Notes: generated from the sequence alone by a model not told the origin. Shown: positions 47,470 to 58,591, counted from the stretch's first letter. The stretch: 64,000 nt of DNA from Erwinia amylovora (GCF_017161565.1 NZ_CP066796.1:2356001-2420000), one strand, 5' to 3'. Numbers and translations are program-made.

Positions 47470-47790
47470 TTTACTACCTCTTTATTATTAGCTTTATAAT
47501 GCCACTGCGTGCTCAACGTCAAATTAAGCACAGAGCGTCATATTAAGCAGCAAAGGCTAATAATCCACCGGGAAAATGATACTAATTTTCCAAAAGTGTT
47601 TCATACAGACATGAAGTCATTGCGATATGTGTAAATACAAGAAACTTCTGAGTGAGAGGGCAGACGGGATCAATGACACAAAAAAGTGAAAAAATAATGA
47701 AATCATTACTTTTCATGTAGTTAGTTTTAAAACTACATTATAGGCACTGAATGATAAAAATTTCATGATACTAGAAGTTATTATTTCCCC

Positions 47791-47885
47791 GCTATCATCA
47801 TTTTTATTTCATAATTACCTTCGTTTCCCGAAATGAACTGTACGACTTAGTATTCACGCCAGGCTTAATGCCTGGCGTTTTTTTT
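47791..47885 (+). ncRNA. micF: MicF antisense RNA
   Basis: The 5' end GCTATCATCATTTTTATTTC is almost the E. coli MicF start, divergent from ompC and about 320 bases upstream of it, as in E. coli. The RNA ends in a strong intrinsic terminator (ACGCCAGGC-TTAAT-GCCTGGCGT, then T8, 47856-47885). MicF base-pairs with the 5' end of ompF mRNA with Hfq and blocks translation. Length about 95 nt, similar to E. coli (93). Confidence 0.88.
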
Positions 47886-48559
47886 ACGCTTACCTTTATC
47901 CTGCGACAGGATCATACAATGACTGAGTCAGATATTTCGTGTTAACACCCGATCAAAATCAGACAAAAAAATATACTTTATACGGGAAAAAGACATCACC
48001 TTGGTGGCTTATTCTAAGAATAATTAACCCTACCTGCTTCCGGGGCTAAATCCAGACGGGAAAACGGGTTTGTCTGTATTCCTGCACGGGCGTGATGAAA
48101 GTTTCACAACGTTAATACTAAGCAGCATGATGAGAGCCACCGTCTGAGAACGGCCATGCACAGCATTTGCCGGGGATTTATGCCCATTGAGTTTCTGGCT
48201 GAGATTTATAAGCGGATGTGTGGTGTGCCCGGATGCGCATCAGGAGAGCTTAGCCGCGTTGCTTCACCGTGAAAGCCACGTTTGCCCATGCCTGCCATCA
48301 CCGGAGGTTACAGGCGCGAGGATGATTCACTTTCCCCTTTTTGCTCAGATGACTGAGCCAGTTTCCATAAGATAATTTCATCCAGTCAACGGCTGATTGA
48401 AGTGCCTTTAAAGGAATATTCCGATAAACAAGAGGAATTATTTAGGTTATTAAGCTAGCACAATTCACAAGGTTGGACTAATGCCTCTTCAACTAAGGGA
48501 TTTTCTTTTTAACTGGTCGTACTTGTGATAGAAGTTGGCACTGATTACATGACACGCAC
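47886..48559. other. Intergenic region between micF and rcsD side, no clear gene
   Basis: About 670 bases. The palindrome TTATTCTAAGAATAA at 48009-48023 has the TAAGAAT core seen in RcsB/RcsAB boxes. Other frames here (such as 48187-48375) have no supporting ribosome-binding site. The -35/-10 of rcsD could not be placed. Confidence 0.4.
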
Positions 48560-49006
48560 ATGGATAAAATGTATAAAATGGACGTTCGGGCTTTTGTGAG
48601 TGGATCACGGGTGACTCAAGATGCGCCACGCGCACCAGGGTTATTTGCTGACATTGGCGAGTTATCCGGCCACTCTGTCTGTCACCGTGCCGTTGCCAAC
48701 GGCCGTGTCATGCTGCTGCCATTTCTGTCAGCCGTCCTGCCTGCTGGCTGGAGCCTGGCTCATGCCGTGATGATTTTTGCCGCCCATAACGCGCTGCAAG
48801 CATTGCCCGATGCGGCGGGGAAGCGCTATGGAATGGCGTCAACTTTCACCGTTTCGTCTATTACAATCACAGGACATACGGGTATTCTGACCGTCCCAAT
48901 GGCGGTCGGAATAATCTTATTTTTTGCCAGCCGCTCTTTGGCGTTCCGCACCACGGCCTGGCTACTTTTAGTTGTGGTGGCCAACGCCCGACTGATTACA
49001 AGGTAA
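48560..49006 (+). pseudogene. Membrane-protein-like fragment before rcsD (uncertain)
   Basis: An open frame of 148 codons ends 13 bases before rcsD. The end (TVSSITITGHTGILTVPMAV, then IILFFASRSLAFRTTAW and LLLVVVANARLI) looks like three transmembrane helices, whereas the start is polar and not convincing. It might be the carboxy end of a decayed transporter. The family is not recognised. Confidence 0.3.
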
Positions 49007-49019
49007 TTGGGGTTACAGC

Positions 49020-51677
49020 ATGTTGCCATATAAATTTCCGCTAACTTCCGGCAATGTAACACGATTTTTTGTGGTGTTTATCCTGGTGCTGATACTGGCC
49101 ACCGGATTTATGATCCACAATGCGGTTAACGCCTGGTTAACGGAAAAGCGTTATGCTGTGGAAGACATCACTCATGCCATGCAAAAACGCATTGATGCCT
49201 ACCGTTTGGCCGCCTGGCAGATTTATGAAAATCTGGCGGCCAATGCTGTTGGTAGCGCAACAAACAGCAGTTTGCGGGAAACCCCTCTGCACCCGGATGT
49301 CTATTATGTAGACAAAACCCGGCGTAAAACCGAAGCGCTGATTTTTGGTCCGCATGAAAGTACCGCGCTGGATATGTCGCAGCGCATGTCCGGGTACCTT
49401 GATACCCTTTGGGGAGCGGAAAACAGCACCTGGTCAATGTATTTTCTCAATGGCCAGGATAACAGCCTGATCCTCATCTCCACTCTCCCGCTGAAAGATA
49501 TGACAATACGCGACAAAGATAATGCCATCAGCAATATCGTTGAAGCGCGCCGCGCAGAGATGCTGCAGATGGCCAATGCGCTGGATGAGCGCGAGAGCTT
49601 CTCACCATTACGTCGCTTTACATGGCAAAACGATCACTATTTTACCGTGCGCACGACTTTTAATCAGCCAGGCCATCTGGCTACCGTGGTCGCTTTTGAT
49701 CTGCCGGTTAATGACATTATCCAGCGCAATATGCCGCTGGATAATTTCCAGTTGAAGCAGGATGCTGCCCCGCTCCCTGAAGAGGGAGATAATCCGGGGG
49801 GCAGCACGCATATCACTTGGATGAATCCGAATATTGCCATTGCTGCCGCCCTGCCCGGTACCCCACTTCAGCTTATTTATCGCGTCCCGATCACCGTCCT
49901 GGTGGCTGATATCATGCGTAATCTGCTATGGCCGCTACTGGCTAATCTGGGGCTGCTGTTACTGTCGCTGGCGGGTTTGTCCCTGCTGCGCCAGCAGTCG
50001 TTGCGCCCGAGTGAAAATCTGAGCTCAGAACTGGAAGCGGCGCGGCTGCTAAATGAAGAAATCGTTGGCAGGCTACCACTCGGGCTGCTGGTGTATGATT
50101 TTGTCAATAACCGCACCATCATCAGTAATAAAGTTGCCGATCATCTGTTGCCTCATCTTAACCTGCAAAAAATTATCAATATGTCCGATCAACATCAGGG
50201 CGTGTTGCAGGCTACGGTCAATAACGAAGTCTATGAAATCCGCCATGCGCGCAGCGAACTGTCACCGCATACACAGCTGTTTATGATGCGCGATCAGGAC
50301 CGGGAATTGCTGGTAAATAAAAAATTGCAGAAAGCCCAGCAGGTATTAGATAAAAATCACCTGTCGCGCCAGCAATTGTTACAGCATCTGGGCCAGGCGT
50401 TGCAGCGCCCGTTACATACCGTGATTGCCAATTTACAGCTGCTCGGCCACAAGCAGGAGTCTGAGCAGCTGGACGCTTCTCTGGAGGCTTCCCAGGCCCT
50501 GAGCCGTCTGGTCGACGATATCGTTTTGCTTAATCAGTTAGAGACCTTCGATTGGACGCCGGATATCAGCAGCTTCAAACTGCAATCCCTGCTGGATGAG
50601 CGGGTGGGCGAAATCCTGCCGATGATACGGCGTAAAGGGCTGTCGCTGACCATTGCCAATCACCTCAACAGCGATGAAACGCGCTTTGGCGATCGTAAAG
50701 CCTTTGCCAAAATCCTCTCTACTTTGCTGCATTACGCCGTCACCACCACCAACTGGGGGCGGATAAGCGTCACCGTCACCTCTCCCACCGATCGCCTTGA
50801 TCGGTTGCTGATTGAGATTGTAGATACGGGAGCGGGACTGTCCGCTGAAGAGATGGCCAACGCTGAATTTCCTTTTCTCGGTGATACTTATCAGGATCGC
50901 TACGGCCAGGCGTCGGGAATGGCTTTTTTCCTCTGCAAGCAACTGTGTAAACAGCTGGGGGGGCACCTGGAGATTGGCGCTCGTGCGGATATTGGCACGC
51001 GCTATAACATCGAACTTCAGGCTCCGCTGGAGCCACAACAGGACCATGAAGAGAAGCTTTTAGACGGGGTTAATGCGCTGATTGATATTACCGTTGAGGA
51101 CGTGCGTAAAATCGTCGTTCGCCAGTTAGAAAACTGGGGGGCCAGCTGTATCACTCCCGACGAGCGCTTCTCCGGTCAGCTGCACGATGTTCTGATCACT
51201 GACCAACCAGAACATTTAGCCCCATGGTCACTACTGGTCACGGATGACGAACCCGGTTTTACCCCGCTAGCTGGAAACCAGTATCGGGTAAATTTCAATA
51301 TCAGTCAGGCAATGCAGGATGCGTTGCTGATGCTGATTGAACAACAGCTGGCGCAGGATGAGCTGGCTGACGATGGCGCTGAGCAGCAGGACACTGCTCA
51401 GTTGTTTGCCAGTGGCTACCTGCAGCTTTTTATTGAGACAGTACCAGATGATATCAAGAGACTGTATAATGAAGCTGCAAACAGGGATTACAGTACGCTG
51501 GCGCAGACCGCACATCGGCTGAAAGGTGTGTTTGCCATGTTAAATTTATCACCCGGCAAGCAGCTTTGTGAAACTTTAGAGCGTCACATTCAACATTGTG
51601 ATGAAACTAACATTAAAAATACCACCAGTGAAGTTGACACTTATGTCAAAGATCTCCTGCAGCAAGGTAACCAATAA
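49020..51677 (+). CDS. rcsD: Phosphotransfer intermediate protein RcsD
   Basis: 885 residues (E. coli 890). Two transmembrane helices at about 13-33 and 300-325 flank a periplasmic domain. A degenerate histidine-kinase-like domain lacks the catalytic His, an ABL domain follows, and the C-terminal HPt has the phospho-acceptor H832 in AQTAHRLKGVFAML. It relays phosphate from RcsC to RcsB in the envelope-stress and capsule phosphorelay. Its stop is one base before the rcsB start. Confidence 0.95.
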   Translation: MLPYKFPLTSGNVTRFFVVFILVLILATGFMIHNAVNAWLTEKRYAVEDITHAMQKRIDAYRLAAWQIYENLAANAVGSATNSSLRETPLHPDVYYVDKTRRKTEALIFGPHESTALDMSQRMSGYLDTLWGAENSTWSMYFLNGQDNSLILISTLPLKDMTIRDKDNAISNIVEARRAEMLQMANALDERESFSPLRRFTWQNDHYFTVRTTFNQPGHLATVVAFDLPVNDIIQRNMPLDNFQLKQDAAPLPEEGDNPGGSTHITWMNPNIAIAAALPGTPLQLIYRVPITVLVADIMRNLLWPLLANLGLLLLSLAGLSLLRQQSLRPSENLSSELEAARLLNEEIVGRLPLGLLVYDFVNNRTIISNKVADHLLPHLNLQKIINMSDQHQGVLQATVNNEVYEIRHARSELSPHTQLFMMRDQDRELLVNKKLQKAQQVLDKNHLSRQQLLQHLGQALQRPLHTVIANLQLLGHKQESEQLDASLEASQALSRLVDDIVLLNQLETFDWTPDISSFKLQSLLDERVGEILPMIRRKGLSLTIANHLNSDETRFGDRKAFAKILSTLLHYAVTTTNWGRISVTVTSPTDRLDRLLIEIVDTGAGLSAEEMANAEFPFLGDTYQDRYGQASGMAFFLCKQLCKQLGGHLEIGARADIGTRYNIELQAPLEPQQDHEEKLLDGVNALIDITVEDVRKIVVRQLENWGASCITPDERFSGQLHDVLITDQPEHLAPWSLLVTDDEPGFTPLAGNQYRVNFNISQAMQDALLMLIEQQLAQDELADDGAEQQDTAQLFASGYLQLFIETVPDDIKRLYNEAANRDYSTLAQTAHRLKGVFAMLNLSPGKQLCETLERHIQHCDETNIKNTTSEVDTYVKDLLQQGNQ

Positions 51678-51678
51678 T

Positions 51679-52326
51679 ATGAATAATCTGAATGTCATTA
51701 TTGCCGACGACCATCCTATTGTTCTGTTCGGCATTCGTAAGTCACTCGAGCAAATTGAGTGGGTCAATGTGGTTGGCGAGTTTGAAGACTCTACGGCGTT
51801 AATTAACAGCCTGTCCAAACTCGATGCTAACGTGCTGGTCACCGACCTTTCGATGCCTGGCGAAAAATACGGTGACGGCATCACGCTGATCAAATACATC
51901 AAACGCCATTATCCTGACCTGTCGATCATTGTTCTGACCATGAACAACAACCCGGCCATTCTTAGCGCCGTACTGGATCTTGATATCGAAGGCATCGTGC
52001 TGAAACAGGGTGCGCCAACTGACCTGCCTAAGGCACTGGCAGCCTTGCAGAAAGGCAAAAAGTATACCCCGGAAAGCGTGGCGAAACTGCTGGAGAAAAT
52101 CAGCGCGGGTGGTTACGGTGATAAGCGTTTGTCACCGAAAGAGAGCGAAGTTCTGCGCCTGTTCGCCGAAGGTTTCCTGGTAACCGAAATTGCCAAGAAG
52201 CTTAACCGCAGCATTAAAACCATCAGCAGCCAGAAAAAATCAGCGATGATGAAATTAGGAGTAGATAACGATATTGCTTTGCTTAACTACCTGTCATCAG
52301 TAAGCATGACGCCGGTAGATAAATAA
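51679..52326 (+). CDS. rcsB: Response regulator RcsB
   Basis: 215 residues from ATG 51679 (MNNLNVIIADDHPIVLFGIR), the conserved start one base after rcsD; an in-frame upstream start would overlap rcsD. Receiver domain with phospho-acceptor D56 in LVTDLSMPGE and the acidic pair DD10-11, and a LuxR/FixJ helix-turn-helix (RLSPKESEVLRLFAEGFLVT ... SIKTISSQKKSAMMKLG). Activates colanic-acid-type capsule, rprA and other genes; in Erwinia it also affects virulence exopolysaccharide. Confidence 0.97.
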   Translation: MNNLNVIIADDHPIVLFGIRKSLEQIEWVNVVGEFEDSTALINSLSKLDANVLVTDLSMPGEKYGDGITLIKYIKRHYPDLSIIVLTMNNNPAILSAVLDLDIEGIVLKQGAPTDLPKALAALQKGKKYTPESVAKLLEKISAGGYGDKRLSPKESEVLRLFAEGFLVTEIAKKLNRSIKTISSQKKSAMMKLGVDNDIALLNYLSSVSMTPVDK

Positions 52327-52426
52327 GGTTTTGTCCGCGCTAAATGTGCCGTGGCGGCCTTATCAAAAGTCGATCTCACCGTCTGTAAGGGGCATACGCC
52401 ATAACAAGGCGGCCCTGTTTTCTTGA

Positions 52427-52447
52427 AAATCCGCCGTATTACGGCGG
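52427..52447 (-). terminator. Terminator of rcsC, between convergent rcsB and rcsC
   Basis: CCGCCGTA-T-TACGGCGG palindrome followed on the minus strand by ATTTTC. Lies nine bases beyond the rcsC stop. Confidence 0.65.
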
Positions 52448-52455
52448 GTTCACCC

Positions 52456-55326
52456 TTACCGCAACCTGTTACTTAGCGCTTCCCGGCTCTTTCTTACCCG
52501 CCCGGCATAAAATGACAATGCCTGCTGCAATGTTTCCATCGTGACCGGTTTGGACAGACAATTATCCATTCCGGCTTCGATACAGCGCTGTTTCTCTTCC
52601 GCTAACGCATTGGCCGTTACGCCTATCACCGGGAAGGTTTTACCCAGTTCACGCAGGCGCTGCGTGAGACGATAGCCATCCATATTCGGCATATTGACAT
52701 CGGTCAGCACAATATCTATCTCGTTGCGGCCAATCACGTTGAGCGCATCAACACCGTCCTGAGCGGTTTTCACCCGGTAGCCCAGCGATCCGAGCTGATC
52801 GGACAATAACATGCGGTTGATCGGATGGTCGTCTACTACCAGGATGAGAATATCGTCGTTTCCAACGTTTTCACCGGCTTTCGTCAGCACCGTCTGTGTG
52901 CCTTCAGGCACTGCCACCTCGACCCGATAGATGCGCCCCAGCAGTAGCGGCAGTTCATTAGGAGTGGTCGTTGAGCAAATCCATCGCCCGGGTGCCAGCT
53001 CTCTTGGCGCGTCGTTATGACACCCGTCAAAGCGGATCACCGCACGCACGCTCTGTAGCGGCTGGAACTCATGATCGCTAATAATGATGTCGTCAGCCGC
53101 CGCCTGACCTTCATAGTTCTCAACCTGCATCCCATGCTCATGCAGTAAACGGCTAAGGAAAGTGGCCAGGCTGGCATTACGCAACTGTAGCCAGCACTGC
53201 TTACCCTGCAGGCCATCACGCGGTTCCAGCGTCACCACCCGGCTGTTATAAAGCGGAATGCGAATGATAAACTGACTCCCCATGCCCGGCTCCGACTCTA
53301 CCTCAATATCACCATCCATCATGTTCATTAGTTTCTCGCAGATCGCCAGCCCCAGCCCGGTGCCCTGGAAATGACGCTGAACGCCGCTACCGACCTGGAA
53401 AAAAGGATCAAACAGGCGCGTAATTTCCTTCGCCGGTATCCCAACCCCGCTGTCGCGCACGCGAAAAGCCAGATAGTCGCCTTTGACATAAGCCTGGAGG
53501 ATAATACCGCCAGTATGGGTGAATTTAATCGCGTTATTAAGCAGGTTAGAGATGACCTGCTGCAAACGCATCGGGTCACCTTCCAGAAGCACCGGCACAT
53601 CGCTGTCAATAAAGCACCACAGCGTAAGGCGTTTTTTCACTGCCATCGCCAGATAATTTGCGGTGATATGAGCAATCACTTCTCGCGGTGAGAATTCTCG
53701 TGGTTCAATCTTCAGTTGCTCCGACTCAATCTTAGAGAAATCAAGAATATCGCTGATAATTTTCAGTAGCAGGCTGGAAGAGTTGTTCATCGCCGTCACC
53801 AGCGAATCGGCACCGGCTGGCAGCGCTTTGGTTTTTAACAGGTCGAGATTACCAATGATCCCGTACAGCGGGGTGCGAAGTTCATGGCTAACGGTCGCCA
53901 GGAACATGGATTTAGACTGGCTTGCCTGCTCTGCCTCTTGAGCAATCTCGTGCAGAGACTGTTCCATTTTCACACGTGCGCTGACATCAACCAGTACGCA
54001 AATCGCCACGTTCTCATTACGATAGCGTGAATGGACAAAACTGATTTGCAGGTTGGTATTACTGCCGGTCAGGACATCAACAAAATTGACCTGTTGCCCG
54101 CAGATCATTTCGGTCAGGCGCAGTCTGTCTTCCTGAGTCAGCAATGTCAGATAGTTATGCGCCAGTTCGTTGCTAAGAATATTGGTGCCGTCGCTGGTGC
54201 GCAGAATGCAGATCCCCACCGGCGCCGAGGCCACTATTTTGCGGTTAAATTGCTCCTGTTCTTCCAGACGATAAGCATTCTCTTCCGCGGGCAGGAACAT
54301 TCTGCGTTCGAACAAGCGGGCAAAAATAAACAGGAGTATGGCGCTGATCAGATTGAGCAGGACAGAATTAACCATCAGCATTTTCAACCTGTCAATCATT
54401 GCGCTGGTCGAAACGGCATAAACCACGCTGAGCGAAGAGGACGGCAGCTTCTTTTTCATTATCAGCTGGCTGTAACCCGAAATATAGCCAAACCATACGG
54501 CATCACCGGGCAGGTCTTCTGCTGAAAAGCTCTCTGAGCCGCGCTCTGAAGAAAGGATAAGCCTGTTGTTCTGGTCGACCAGCATTGCCGTCATCGGCAG
54601 GCTGCCGGGCGTCATCAGATCTTCTATGCGGACACTCTGCTCAATCCCCAGCAGCGCAGTGACGTTATTGGTGAGGTAGACCGGGGTGATCATGTAGTAG
54701 TTACCAACGCCCGGCTGCACCGCCGGAGCAACCCACGACAGGTTATTTTTGCGCTCTTCTTTAGAGCCATTACGGTAGATGGAAATCCGCTCACGCAACA
54801 CTTTCATCATTCTGCTACGGTCTGCTGGCATCGGCGCCAGATCGAAGCTGGCCAGGCACTGATCTTCTTCGCCAACGAAAAGCACCCTGTTAAGACGAGT
54901 GGTGGAAGCGAAGTTATCTCGCCAATAGTCAAGAAAATAACTGAAGGAACCCAGGGAGTTATACAAAGTATGACGCGTAGAGTTACAGTCTGATGCGGCA
55001 TACAGCGGTTCGATCTGTGGCTGCAAGAGCGTGCGGGGATGGAGATCGCCGCCCCACAGATTGCCGCTGTTTCCTGAAGCATTGAGGTGGTTGTCAGCAA
55101 TAAATTTTATCTCTCGCATCACATCCATCGAGTGGCGGACATACCACTGAGCCTGCTGGTAGCTGGCAGTGAAATCATGCCGAACCTGAGATTCTCTTTC
55201 TCGTAATAAATTATTATTGTAAAAGACAGTCAGTAGTGCTCCCAGCGTCCACAGCATCATTGCCAGAACGCGGAACAAGTAGCGAGAGATCTTTAACGTT
55301 GTGCGAAACGAGACAGGATATTTCAA
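52456..55326 (-). CDS. rcsC: Hybrid sensor histidine kinase RcsC
   Basis: About 956 residues. TTG 55326 (LKYPVSFRTTLKISRYLF) aligns with the start of E. coli RcsC (MKYLASFRTTLKASR); a longer frame opens at 55419, and ATG 55347 is a possible alternative. Two transmembrane helices, a periplasmic domain and PAS-like linker lead to the HisKA H481 in TVSHELRTPLYG, the ATP-binding HATPase_c (NLLNNAIKFT, DSGVGIP, GTGLGL) and the C-terminal receiver with D876 in IVLTDVNMPNMDG. Phosphate moves H481 to D876, then RcsD, then RcsB. Convergent with rcsB. Confidence 0.95.
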   Translation of the reverse strand: MKYPVSFRTTLKISRYLFRVLAMMLWTLGALLTVFYNNNLLRERESQVRHDFTASYQQAQWYVRHSMDVMREIKFIADNHLNASGNSGNLWGGDLHPRTLLQPQIEPLYAASDCNSTRHTLYNSLGSFSYFLDYWRDNFASTTRLNRVLFVGEEDQCLASFDLAPMPADRSRMMKVLRERISIYRNGSKEERKNNLSWVAPAVQPGVGNYYMITPVYLTNNVTALLGIEQSVRIEDLMTPGSLPMTAMLVDQNNRLILSSERGSESFSAEDLPGDAVWFGYISGYSQLIMKKKLPSSSLSVVYAVSTSAMIDRLKMLMVNSVLLNLISAILLFIFARLFERRMFLPAEENAYRLEEQEQFNRKIVASAPVGICILRTSDGTNILSNELAHNYLTLLTQEDRLRLTEMICGQQVNFVDVLTGSNTNLQISFVHSRYRNENVAICVLVDVSARVKMEQSLHEIAQEAEQASQSKSMFLATVSHELRTPLYGIIGNLDLLKTKALPAGADSLVTAMNNSSSLLLKIISDILDFSKIESEQLKIEPREFSPREVIAHITANYLAMAVKKRLTLWCFIDSDVPVLLEGDPMRLQQVISNLLNNAIKFTHTGGIILQAYVKGDYLAFRVRDSGVGIPAKEITRLFDPFFQVGSGVQRHFQGTGLGLAICEKLMNMMDGDIEVESEPGMGSQFIIRIPLYNSRVVTLEPRDGLQGKQCWLQLRNASLATFLSRLLHEHGMQVENYEGQAAADDIIISDHEFQPLQSVRAVIRFDGCHNDAPRELAPGRWICSTTTPNELPLLLGRIYRVEVAVPEGTQTVLTKAGENVGNDDILILVVDDHPINRMLLSDQLGSLGYRVKTAQDGVDALNVIGRNEIDIVLTDVNMPNMDGYRLTQRLRELGKTFPVIGVTANALAEEKQRCIEAGMDNCLSKPVTMETLQQALSFYAGRVRKSREALSNRLR

Positions 55327-55439
55327 GCGTAACCCACTGGCAGCCATAGCGGACAAAAGAAAAAATGAGTGCCGATACAGTAGCGCCGGGAGGCAGAAAA
55401 AGCCAGTTATCCCGGCCATCCTGCGCAGATATTGACGGC

Positions 55440-55717
55440 ACTTTCATCCTGTTCCCAGGCGTATAGTGCCGCTAAGAGGGCATTTCAACGGTCATGCGAC
55501 GCAGCGCATGGCCAAAACCAGCATTAGTCAGCAAACCCGGGCTTTCCATCGCCTTAATCACTGACTGCTGACCACGGCTTAGCGGCGAACAAGCTGCCCT
55601 GCATGCGCCAGAACGCCATTGCGGCAGAACCTCTCTGTCCGTAGCTCAACCCCTTGCTTTATGGTATCTGCAGGCAGATTAAAATACCCTTTAGCCACAT
55701 TCAGTGATAAAAAAAAA
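55440..55717. other. Gap between rcsC start region and gyrA end
   Basis: About 280 bases upstream of rcsC hold its promoter. One minus-strand stretch reads QQSVIKAMESPGLLTNAGFG without a start codon and looks coding-like, a possible gene fragment, not recognised. Nothing else is supported. Confidence 0.35.
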
Positions 55718-55745
55718 CCGGTTCAAAAGAACCGGCTCTGTTTTC
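55718..55745 (-). terminator. Intrinsic terminator after gyrA
   Basis: CCGGTTC-TTTT-GAACCGG stem followed on the minus strand by a run of T, 17 bases past the gyrA stop. Confidence 0.85.
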
Positions 55746-55762
55746 GGACTGGGGTTTAACGC

Positions 55763-58399
55763 TTACTCGTCGTCGGCTTCAGGTGATTCGTCATCGGTGT
55801 CCACTTCAGGGGCGATATCATCGTCCCCTTCCGCAGCGCTGCCGTCGATAGCGTCGAGCTCTTCTTCGGCAACCGGTTCGGCCACACGTTGCAGCCCTAC
55901 CACGTTTTCGTCTTCGGCAGTGCGGATAAGGATAACGCCCTGGGTGTTACGCCCTACCACGCTGACCTCGGACACGCGGGTACGTACCAGCGTGCCGGCA
56001 TCGGTGATCATCATGATCTGATCGCCATCGACCACCTGCACCGCACCGATAACCGGCCCGTTACGCTCGGTTACCTTGATCGAGATAACCCCCTGAGTCG
56101 CACGCGACTTGGTGGGATATTCGACGTTAGCCGTTCGTTTACCGTAGCCGTTTTGCGTCACGGTCATGATAGCGCCATCATCACGCGGCACGATCAGCGA
56201 CACCACGCGGTCGCCTTCAGCCAGCTTGATGCCGCGTACGCCGGAGGCGGTACGGCCCATCGTACGCACCGCGCTCTCCGCGAATCGCACCACTTTACCG
56301 GCGGCAGAAAACAGCATCGCTTCATCACTACCGTTCGTCAGCGACACGCCGATCAGTTCATCGTCATCACGCAGATTGACGGCAATAATACCGGCGCTGC
56401 GCGGTCGGCTGAAGTCAGTCAGCGCGGTTTTCTTCACCGTTCCGCTGGCGGTAGCCATAAAGATATTCCAGCCTTCGGCATATTCACGCACCGGCAGAAT
56501 TGCAGTAATACGCTCGTTGGCTTCCAGCGGCAGCAGGTTGACGATAGGACGCCCTCGCGCACCACGGCTGGCTTCCGGCAGCTGGTAAACCTTCATCCAG
56601 TACAAACGGCCCCGGCTGGAGAAGCACAGGATCGTGTCATGGGTGTTGGCCACCAGCAGGCGGTCAATAAAGTCTTCTTCTTTGATCCGTGCCGCCGACT
56701 TACCTTTACCGCCGCGGCGCTGCGCTTCGTAATCAGACAATGGCTGATACTTAACGTAGCCCTGATGCGACAGGGTGACAACCACATCTTCCTGGTTGAT
56801 CAAGTCTTCGATATTGATATCGGCCGTATTGGCGGTGATTTCGGTGCGGCGTTTGTCACCGAACTGATCGCGGATCAGCTCCAGCTCTTCACGGATCACT
56901 TCCATCAAACGCTCTGAACTGGCCAGAATACGCAGCAGTTCGGCAATCTGTGCCAACAGATCTTTGTACTCATCAAGCAGTTTTTCGTGCTCAAGGCCGG
57001 TCAGTTTCTGCAGGCGTAAATCAAGGATCGCCTGGGCCTGCTGCTCGGTCAGATAATACTGCCCGTTGTGAATGCCGTACTGCTCTTCCAACCACTCAGG
57101 GCGCGCGGCGTTGTCGCCCGCACGCTCCAGCATGGCAGAAACGTTACCCAGTTCCCACGGGCGGGCAATCAGGCCCGCTTTGGCTTCCGCTGGCGTTGGT
57201 GCGGCACGGATCAGCTCGATAATTGGGTCAATATTGGCCAGCGCCACGGCCAGCGCTTCAAGGATATGGGCGCGGTCACGCGCTTTGCGCAGTTCGAAAA
57301 TGGTACGGCGGGTGATGACTTCCCGGCGATGACGCACGAAGGCTTCAAGGATATCCTTCAGCGGCATGATTTTTGGCTGGCCCTGATGCAGCGCCACCAT
57401 GTTAATGCCGAAAGAGGTCTGCAATTGCGTCAACGAGTAGAGATTGTTCAGCACCACCTCGCCCACCGCATCGCGTTTGACTTCAATCACGATACGCATA
57501 CCGTCCTTGTCGGATTCATCGCGCAAGGCGCTGATGCCTTCCAGACGCTTCTCTTTCACCAGCTCGGCGATTTTCTCAATCAGGCGCGCCTTGTTCACCT
57601 GATACGGAATTTCATGCACGATGATCGTTTCGCGGCCGGTTTTAGCATCAACTTCAACTTCACCACGGGCGCGGATATAAATTTTGCCGCGGCCGGTACG
57701 ATAGGCTTCTTCAATGCCACGACGGCCGTTGATGATGGCGGCGGTCGGGAAGTCCGGGCCGGGTATATGCTCCATCAGGCCTTCGACGGTAATATTTTCG
57801 TCAGCGATGTAGGCCAGGCAGCCGTTGATCACCTCGGTGATGTTGTGCGGCGGGATATTGGTCGCCATACCCACGGCGATCCCAGAAGAACCGTTAATCA
57901 ACAGGTTCGGGATGCGGGTTGGCATCACTTCAGGGATCTGTTCGGTGCCGTCATAGTTCGGCACGAAGTCAACGGTCTCTTTTTCCAAATCCGCCAGCAG
58001 TTCGTGAGCGATTTTGGACATGCGCACTTCGGTGTAACGCATCGCTGCGGCGGAGTCGCCATCGACGGAACCAAAGTTGCCCTGACCATCGACCAGCATG
58101 TAGCGCAGCGAGAATGGCTGCGCCATACGTACGATGGTGTCATAGACGGCGCTGTCGCCATGGGGGTGATATTTACCGATAACGTCGCCGACGACACGGG
58201 CGGATTTTTTATAAGCTTTGTTCCAGTCGTTACCGAGCACGTTCATAGCGTAAAGCACACGGCGGTGAACCGGCTTTAAGCCATCACGGACATCTGGCAG
58301 CGCACGGCCAACGATGACCGACATTGCATAATCCAGATAGGAGTTCTTTAACTCTTCTTCGATATTGACCGGTGTAATTTCGCGGGCGAGGTCGCTCAT
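55763..58399 (-). CDS. gyrA: DNA gyrase subunit A
   Basis: 878 residues from ATG 58399 ([20 protein letters not shown]); the upstream in-frame ATG at 58435 lacks support. The breakage-reunion domain has Tyr122 (AAMRYTE). The quinolone-resistance region has the susceptible S83 and D87 in GDSAVYDT. The C-terminal beta-pinwheel wraps DNA, with QRRGGKG (GyrA box), and ends in an acidic tail. Essential type II topoisomerase that introduces negative supercoils with GyrB. Divergent from ubiG. Confidence 0.97.
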   Translation of the reverse strand: MSDLAREITPVNIEEELKNSYLDYAMSVIVGRALPDVRDGLKPVHRRVLYAMNVLGNDWNKAYKKSARVVGDVIGKYHPHGDSAVYDTIVRMAQPFSLRYMLVDGQGNFGSVDGDSAAAMRYTEVRMSKIAHELLADLEKETVDFVPNYDGTEQIPEVMPTRIPNLLINGSSGIAVGMATNIPPHNITEVINGCLAYIADENITVEGLMEHIPGPDFPTAAIINGRRGIEEAYRTGRGKIYIRARGEVEVDAKTGRETIIVHEIPYQVNKARLIEKIAELVKEKRLEGISALRDESDKDGMRIVIEVKRDAVGEVVLNNLYSLTQLQTSFGINMVALHQGQPKIMPLKDILEAFVRHRREVITRRTIFELRKARDRAHILEALAVALANIDPIIELIRAAPTPAEAKAGLIARPWELGNVSAMLERAGDNAARPEWLEEQYGIHNGQYYLTEQQAQAILDLRLQKLTGLEHEKLLDEYKDLLAQIAELLRILASSERLMEVIREELELIRDQFGDKRRTEITANTADINIEDLINQEDVVVTLSHQGYVKYQPLSDYEAQRRGGKGKSAARIKEEDFIDRLLVANTHDTILCFSSRGRLYWMKVYQLPEASRGARGRPIVNLLPLEANERITAILPVREYAEGWNIFMATASGTVKKTALTDFSRPRSAGIIAVNLRDDDELIGVSLTNGSDEAMLFSAAGKVVRFAESAVRTMGRTASGVRGIKLAEGDRVVSLIVPRDDGAIMTVTQNGYGKRTANVEYPTKSRATQGVISIKVTERNGPVIGAVQVVDGDQIMMITDAGTLVRTRVSEVSVVGRNTQGVILIRTAEDENVVGLQRVAEPVAEEELDAIDGSAAEGDDDIAPEVDTDDESPEADDE

Positions 58400-58591
58400 G
58401 GACGCGCTTTCCTTTCTATTTAATCCCGGATTCAAAGGTGCGAAAGTATATCACATTGCGTCCTGGTGGTGAATGGAAAGCGTGGCTGCAGGCGCTCAAT
58501 TACTTTCTGTATGATTAGCTTAGCGCTGTTCTGCCCATCACAAAGCGTTAAGATGTATACTGCAACCCACTTTGGCTGGAGTGATACCCCA

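Noticed and set aside
48187..48375. 62-codon frame between micF and rcsD
   Set aside because: No ribosome-binding site and Cys/His-rich random-looking product.
57068..58279. 403-codon open frame on the plus strand within gyrA
   Set aside because: It is antisense to gyrA, is low in complexity (His/Arg/Phe-rich shadow) and has no ribosome-binding site; gyrA is clearly real.
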